Of a DNA stretch of 64,000 nt, positions 59,001 to 64,000 are shown piece by piece; positions within the stretch are counted from its first letter, which is position 1, and each line of letters starts with the position of its first letter. A model generated the notes under the pieces. That model had not been told where the DNA came from and ran no database searches. It was given only the letters and a program-made list of their open reading frames with translations. The stretch covers positions 17,526-81,525 of the forward strand of contig NXFV01001972.1 of the NCBI GenBank assembly GCA_002803225.1, given 5' to 3'. The DNA comes from Gamarada debralockiae (taxonomy: Eukaryota; Ascomycota; Leotiomycetes; Helotiales; Hyphodiscaceae). The translations under genes and the position numbers were made by a program.

Positions 59001-60062
59001 GCAAGGAAGTACTGCCGCACAACGATATCGGAAGTAAGTTACCTATCCCTAAATGAAACGACCGACTCTGACAGCAGCAGTCGCTGCAATTTATAACAAT
59101 CTTGGCAACCTCGAACTTGCCCAGGGTAATACCGAAGAGGCCATGGAATGTTTTAACCGGGCGACGCAGAGTAAGTAATTTTAGGAGCAAAATTTTCCCC
59201 TACATGCAACTGGATTCACACTTCGATCTCAAGCAGGATATCTTTAGTGTTTAAATCTCATGAAATCCGCTCAGCTTTAATCCTTCAGCTGTTTTGAGCA
59301 TTGCTGATCCCGGGATTTTCACAGTTTGGGTGGATGGCGGCGACGCTACAGCTAGTCGTTTAGCATTGACATATCTTTGTGTTGGCCGCGTTAAAATGCT
59401 TCAAGGTAACCTAGCTGAAGCTATGGAATTGACTGCATGGTCTGAGGACTTGTTCGTCAGGACCACTGGAAGAGACAAAGGATTCATGGCCAAGTATGTC
59501 CCCCGGACCGTTGTTGCGAGTAGCCGTTGCTAATTACTGGAAGCGTCCATTATGCCTATGGCAACATCCATACCTTGCAAAACAATTTGGATGCTGCTTG
59601 GCGAGACTATGACGCATGTCTCAAGATCTCCTTGCAAACCATGTCAATTCATCCCATCACTGCTGCGGCTTATTACTCACTCGGTCGAGTTGAATTCTTA
59701 ATGGGCAATAACGATTCTGCCAGGTGAGCATACGTCTCTAGACTGATAACCAAAGAAGTCAACTCACATGAGGTAGGATGTTTCTCGACAAGGCAAGAGT
59801 GATTTCAGAGTTGCGAAGCCCAACTCGTGACGACGGCCCCCTTGCAAGGATCTTGTGGCAGACTGCCGTGGTTCTGGAAAGTGATCCTTACAATTCTTAT
59901 GCTATAGAAGCGGATGAGTTACGGAAAAAGGCCGAAGTCGCCAGACAGCAGCTGCTTGCTGATGGAGAAGGAGGTGAAGTTCCCAGAATTGACGAACGGG
60001 ACAGCGAAATGAACGACGAGAAGTATAGCTTCGACTCACTGGTTCCTTTGTTCTTTCGGTAG
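56024..60062 (+). CDS. NLR/STAND protein: fungal N-terminal domain, NB-ARC, TPR repeats
   Basis: Predicted intracellular signalling ATPase of the fungal NLR-like class, candidates for self/non-self recognition and cell-death control. About 13 exons give roughly 1105 residues. From 56559 onward every junction is in phase: 56559-56774, 56830-57028, 57094-57624, 57684-57716, 57767-58255, 58305-58764, 58819-59033, 59075-59170, 59289-59493, 59544-59723, 59777-60062. A Gly/Asn-rich head (56024-56373) precedes a helical domain (KYDLVWGLIYLNLK, LLLRIRRVIELFNRCIDACD). Walker A GRRGVGKTEIAL lies near residue 380, Walker B RWLLIFDNA is on a 33-nt exon, and the sensor-like GAILVTTRK follows. The TPR region includes AIYNNLGNLELAQGNTEEAM and VHYAYGNIHTLQNNLDAAWR. 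The C-terminus is SFDSLVPLFFR. The intron at 56775-56829 is GC-AG. The junction between 56373 and 56559 is unresolved (acceptor 56446 with a 54-nt intron 56505-56558 is my preferred reading). Confidence 0.82.
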
Positions 60063-60524
60063 TCTGCGCTATTTCGTTCGTAAATGTTTTCAGATCTGGA
60101 GGTCCTCTTGGGAAAGTGATGTTTATAGGTTTACCAAAGACACTATGTCATGTTCACTGACAGTTATACATCGATGGCTAAATTTTGTTTATCAAGGCCT
60201 ACAAAGACATTCCAAGTACCTCCCCTAATACTCTGGTCTCAAATAGAAAGGGAACCTTTTTTTCATGACAGCGGACTTTGTTGCAGTTGTTGCTTTGCAA
60301 GTACGACTTGCCAAACCTGAAAGGCGAGTGAAAGGACCATAAGAAAAATTGTGATTGAAGCGAAAATCGTTAGAAGCTGCCAGCTTATCAGTACAGGAAT
60401 CAACGACAGAGCAAGGTACTAAAGTTCTCACCTGGTTGGTCCTGAGGGTATACTATACTACGACATCACAGCGGTCATTCAAAAGTGACCAGACATCCTA
60501 AGGCTGATATTATTTTATGAGTTA
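60063..60524. other. intergenic, 3' of the NLR gene
   Basis: Nothing supported beyond the presumed NLR 3' untranslated region. Confidence 0.45.
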
Positions 60525-60824
60525 CTAGAGCTCGAGCAAACGTTTGCCGAAGAAGGGGAATTCGGTATTAGGATCATAGTAGTTTATAGGCTTATTCGCA
60601 TTAATCTTATCAAATACTTGCTGAGCCTCTTCATTAGTGCAGCTTTTCCTGCATAGAACAGCAAGCATTTGGTCGCAATCCCAGGTGGTCTCCTATAGTA
60701 ATCGGCCTTGTTGCTCCTCCTATAGCGGAACTATGCGTGAGAACGCCTTCAACGACCAATTGTCTTGCCCGAAAAGTAATCGGTATGACAAAAGCACCTC
60801 TTCAAAAAGCTCATCCGTCGCCAT
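60525..60824 (-). pseudogene. small conserved-looking fungal protein gene with RIP-type stops
   Basis: The minus-strand frame reads MATDELFEEVLLSYRLLFGQ, DNWSLKAFSRIVPL, TAG, EEQQGRLL, TAG, ETTWDCDQMLAVLCRKSCTN, then INANKPINYYDPNTEFPFFG and KRLLEL followed by TAG. The frame is otherwise unbroken over 100 codons, so the two internal TAGs most likely replace TGG (Trp). That is a G-to-A change, the complement of CpA-to-TpA. The terminal LLEL-TAG may likewise replace CAG. This resembles an uncharacterised fungal protein family with a YRLLFGQ start and FPFFGxRLLELQ block. Function unknown. Confidence 0.6.
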
Positions 60825-60922
60825 GTCAGGGGCTCTTGTATCATCCGAGCTCCTGGCTATATGATCGTTTAGAAGTCTTGAGAGAATGACAAATCAGTAA
60901 TCCTTCTTGCCCCAAATATACG

Positions 60923-61020
60923 GCGAAGCGGTTGAAGAGCCGGGTGCTTCGAATAGTCATCTTTTGCTCTAATGTATGTACTGTATGATCCATGCCGTGT
61001 CACCATAGGAAGAGAATGGT
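60923..61020 (+). repeat. right copy of the ~97-bp direct repeat (detached PPR 3' end)
   Basis: Matches 55083-55177. It lacks the rest of the gene, so the intervening 5.7 kb with the NLR gene is bracketed by the same sequence in the same orientation. Confidence 0.88.
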
Positions 61021-61044
61021 ACGGAGAACCCGGTCAAAAGTCAT

Positions 61045-62215
61045 GCAACTATAGGGGGTTCGGTCTAATTTTGGCCCCGTAGGATCAGCGTCAGCACTAT
61101 GAACCCCCTGTAGCTTCAGAAGAGAGCCCCTGTAAGTCCACTATAAGCTCCCTATAGTGCTTTGACATCAAAGAGCAAGGCATTTGATTAGTTAGTCTTA
61201 CGAAAAGGGGAATACCTTTAGTGATGTTTTCTACCAACTTGAATGAACTCTCTTCTTCTCTTGCCTCTTTAGCCGACCTTCCTGATACAAATTATTACTA
61301 TTACACTAAATTACCTCTTGAATATACCTTGGAATACACTCAATCCATGCTTGAATCTTCTTCTGTGGCATCTCTTCCCAGCATTTATCCACGCTGCTTT
61401 CAGCTCTTCTGTAGATGTGATTAGACCTCCCTTTGTAGTCTCTCTCTTCATCTAGAACTAAGTAGGCCCTATAGCATTCAAATCAAGAGATTTAGAAGGC
61501 CACTCTATCCTTGCGATCTCAGGTAGTTCCCAAAGCTTGATATTATAATGAGATGCATGTAGTGTGACGGCAGTCGTCACATGTGGCTTACTATGCAACA
61601 GCTTGGCGGTTTCGCCTGTTTCGCCTAAGGTTCGGCTAGGGGTATAAGAGCTCGACCATTCCATTCCTTTGGCCTTTTCCTTTCTTCCTTAGTTTAGTAC
61701 TTTGACAGACAATGAGACGTAGATCTTTGCGCTTCAGACCATTGCTTCGCTCCTGCCGTCACATGTAGGCTAGCATTATCCTCGACTACTTGTGCCTAGC
61801 CATATCTCTGCATAAGTTGATTATAGAATAGAAGAAGCTTTCCCTTAATGATCTTTATCTAATACTAGTACTAATTAATGCCTTCTGCTCTATCTTTTCA
61901 GACAAAAGCACTACTGTCCTCTGTGTACTTGAACCTAGGCTCTACCCCAGGAATTTGCTTGTCAGATATATGAAGACAGAAGCCAAGAGGTCCCTTAGCG
62001 AGCCATTTGATATAGCACTTCTGCTATTCTGCTTTGTTTCTTGCAAGCAAATCCTTCTTATTGCTTTCTTTCTTCTAGTGTCTCGTCTTTCTATATATAA
62101 TAAGGATCTTTCTCAAACCAAGTGAAACAAGACTACCACATAAACTCCTTCTTTTCCTTCCATCTCCAGTGAACCACATGCGGATAGTGGGTCTCCATAA
62201 TAAGCCTCTAATACA
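61045..62215 (-). pseudogene. second Tc1/mariner-type transposase relic
   Basis: Minus-strand blocks include EIARIEWPSKSLDLNAIGPT at about 61448-61520 (the [S/P]xDLNPIE motif in altered form) and, upstream across an insertion, VVEDNASLH-like sequence typical of the catalytic core. Further upstream fragments run to about 62200 with stops and frame changes. The left flank contains inverted CTATAGGGGGTTC / GAACCCCCTGTAG arms at 61051 and 61104. Ends of the original element are not defined. Interrupted by a solo LTR at 61563-61763. Confidence 0.6.
61563..61763. mobile_element. solo LTR (201 bp) with 5-bp target duplication
   Basis: Starts TGTGACGGCAG and ends CTGCCGTCACA: an 11-bp perfect terminal inverted repeat with TG...CA ends. 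It is flanked on both sides by TGTAG (61558-61562 and 61764-61768), an exact 5-bp target duplication. A TATAAGAGC promoter-like box lies inside at about 61642. These are the marks of an LTR retrotransposon reduced to one LTR by recombination; a small terminal-repeat DNA element is the alternative. Confidence 0.8.
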
Positions 62216-62220
62216 CGTCT

Positions 62221-62292
62221 TGTGACAGCTCTACACCCTAGAGGCTCACACATCGAAGACTTAGTGCAGAAGGTGCTGTATTAACGAAAACA
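62221..62292 (+). mobile_element. truncated copy of the TGTGACAG LTR-like repeat
   Basis: The first 15 bases and a later 24-base block match the minus strand of 39945-40107, spaced almost equally. The copy breaks off near 62290, directly at the truncated end of the nucleoside transporter pseudogene. Confidence 0.6.
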
Positions 62293-63396
62293 CTAATACT
62301 CACTATCAACGGACTGGAGAAGACCAGCGAAGGCAGTCATAATTGCCGGTGCATATTCTGTGTGTCCAAATCCGGCTACAAATGCAAACGCTGTATTCTG
62401 ACTCAGTGCATTGGCAATAGCGGTTATGAACATCATTAGGAGAAGAAATGGGAAGTATATCTCTACATCAACGGCCAGTGGTCCAATAGTAGATATCGTC
62501 AAGAGATTAGCCGCGGTGATATATACAAGAAGTGAGGTTCTGAGTCGGTTTGCGTAGAAGGCTTCTACCGTATTAATTGGTTTTTATCCCGATTAAACGG
62601 GGGTTTTCCTCTTGGATTACTACGGGACCTGGTCTTATGAATCGGGTAGGTGCTTACAAACGGACGTTCGGTAATTGCTGGACAGGGCAAAATATGAGTG
62701 TATTCCCAACTTTGTAACTTCCTAACTAAATATAGAACTGTAACTTATGACCACTCAACGGAAGGACGTGAATATAGAAGATTGAGTTGTTTTGCTTGCT
62801 TGGAAGGTTAATTTAGTGTGTACGGAAGATCAGATCAGCTAACACAATATGGGGGTTATATATGATTTTGTTCCACCTGATTACCTTGGGACTTAGTCTT
62901 ATAAACGGGGGGTATTTAAGGCAAAAATGGGTATATATAAACCAATTAATACGGTACTCTCGATCTCGTAAGAACGATCGTAGCTGCCAGGATGGAAAAG
63001 GTAAAGATCACCAAATTGAAGGATTGAAAGTATTGTAGTATTGTAGAATCCAAGGGTTTGTTTTGAATCGTCGTTGGAAGTATGAGGCAGCTTGAAGAAT
63101 CATCGACCTTCTATCAAAGTGAGTGAATATTCCGAAAGGGGCCAGCAGCGATGTAGTCACTTACCATGTCTATGTCATCGACATTCCTATAGCAAAAAAG
63201 CTACAACATTCTGCCTATTAGAAAGAGAAGACAAACCCCCTTTTTTCGAGCCCTCACTTTCGGCCAATTCAATGTCTGCGGAGTTTCTCAAAGAACTATA
63301 GTCTGTGTGATCTTCGGGGTGCAGAGATGAGTAGAACGTGTTGTCTATGATATCGGACTCGAGCTTTTGAGGTTTTGGCGGTGTTGATGCACTCAT
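62293..63396 (-). pseudogene. equilibrative nucleoside transporter (ENT/SLC29, Fun26-like), disrupted
   Basis: Would have been a multi-pass nucleoside transporter. The N-terminus starts at 63396 (MSASTPPKPQKLESDII). Recognisable blocks are MILQAASYFQRRF, VIFTFSILAATIVLTR, EAFYANRLRTSLLVYITAAN and LLMMFITAIANALSQNTAFA followed by FVAGFGHTEYAPAIMT. Lesions: a 2-base insertion near 63190, a TAG replacing Trp at 63170-63172, an 8-bp tandem duplication at 63031-63046, a MITE at 62566-62956, and loss of everything after a GTGAGT donor near 62300. Only about the first 190 residues remain. Confidence 0.78.
62566..62956. mobile_element. 391-bp MITE with 18-bp perfect terminal inverted repeats
   Basis: The left end TACCGTATTAATTGGTTT (62566-62583) is the exact reverse complement of the right end (62939-62956). 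With the outer TA as target duplication this is a Tc1/mariner-type MITE. It has no coding capacity. Internally, GATTACTACGGGACCTGGTC near 62616 and GATTACCTTGGGACTTAGTC near 62879 are diverged direct repeats. Confidence 0.88.
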
Positions 63397-64000
63397 CTTT
63401 GATCAACGGCGAAAGACCCTTTAAATAAGTGATGAGCGGCATCTGGAGAAGTTGAGAATTGGATGAGACCCACTTCTCAGTTCATATGTCAGTTTCTTTT
63501 GAACTTAACGGTACAAGTGAATATTGAGCAGGGGGTTGCTCGGACATGTGCACAAACCAAAAGCTGGCCAATCGGACATGCCAATTCGAATAATTTTGAG
63601 AGACAAATAGCGAGAACAAGACACTATGCGCGAAGGTTGGACCGGCTGACCCTGTTTCCCCCTGGTTTCAGGTCAGGGATAGGGTTTGGACCTTTGAGAG
63701 AAAGAGCGGTGGAGCAGGAAAGGCCACAGAGGCGTGTTTTTGACCTCGCCTCCACAAATCCCCATTTTGCTTTACCTTGAGGGTGACAAACATTGAGAAT
63801 TTGAGGCAACAATGACTAATTTGCAAGGCCTTTATATACAGACAAGGTCGTGAGGAAGACTTATGTCCGTATTGGTGACAATGTTATTGAGCTATTGCCG
63901 AGCAAACCAACGAGAGGCAATTGATGCAAAGCTAAAGCTGTACAGTCTGTTCCGGTAAGTGTTCGTCAAAAATTTAGATGTATATATGCACTTTCGACTT
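63397..64000. other. upstream region of the nucleoside transporter pseudogene
   Basis: No gene supported. A 105-codon frame at 63463-63780 has no family resemblance. Confidence 0.4.

Noticed and set aside
1..64000. CRISPR array, bacterial operons, rRNA genes
   Set aside because: Spliced eukaryotic genes throughout; no regularly spaced repeats and no rRNA-like sequence seen.

Overview
The window is nuclear DNA of a filamentous ascomycete fungus. The genes are interrupted by many short GT-AG introns of about 50-70 nt, the proteins are best matched by Pezizomycotina families, and the decayed repeats carry C-to-T type stop codons as left by repeat-induced point mutation. The mixture of protein families looks Leotiomycete-like (Sclerotinia/Helotiales relatives), but that placement is inference from remembered protein style and was not tested by a search.

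Left and centre (1-35.7 kb) are a conserved housekeeping block: histone acetyltransferase HAT1 (-), a ZIP9/ATX2-type metal transporter (+), a Cdc4-like F-box/WD40 ubiquitin-ligase receptor (+), pyruvate dehydrogenase E1-alpha (+), the CTD-kinase subunit Ctk3 (-), pyrroline-5-carboxylate reductase (+), mitochondrial ribosomal protein L7/L12 (-) and the giant ribosome-assembly AAA protein midasin/MDN1 (+, about 15 kb). Several genes are arranged as tight divergent pairs sharing 176-369 bp promoters.

35.7-48.5 kb is an accessory island. It holds a frame-broken small gene, a small secreted cysteine-containing protein gene, a piggyBac transposase relic, a Tc1/mariner element with recognisable terminal repeats, the ruins of an MDR-type oxidoreductase and of a cytochrome P450 whose heme-cysteine codon is now a stop, a hypothetical ORF, and a decayed single-pass membrane protein gene.

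49-55.2 kb returns to conserved genes: RTT103 (+), a four-exon 71-residue COX7-type cytochrome oxidase subunit (-) with an 8-nt first exon, and a mitochondrial PPR-type protein (+) divergent from it.

55.2-64 kb is a second accessory island. An apparently intact NLR/STAND gene (NB-ARC plus TPR, about 13 exons) lies between two copies of the 3' end of the PPR gene, which suggests a block insertion or duplication. Beyond it are a RIP-type inactivated small gene, a Tc1 relic carrying a solo LTR with exact 5-bp target duplication, an LTR-like fragment shared with the first island, and an equilibrative nucleoside transporter gene killed by at least four separate lesions, including a MITE with perfect 18-bp terminal repeats and an 8-bp tandem duplication. 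No tRNA, rRNA or CRISPR was found.
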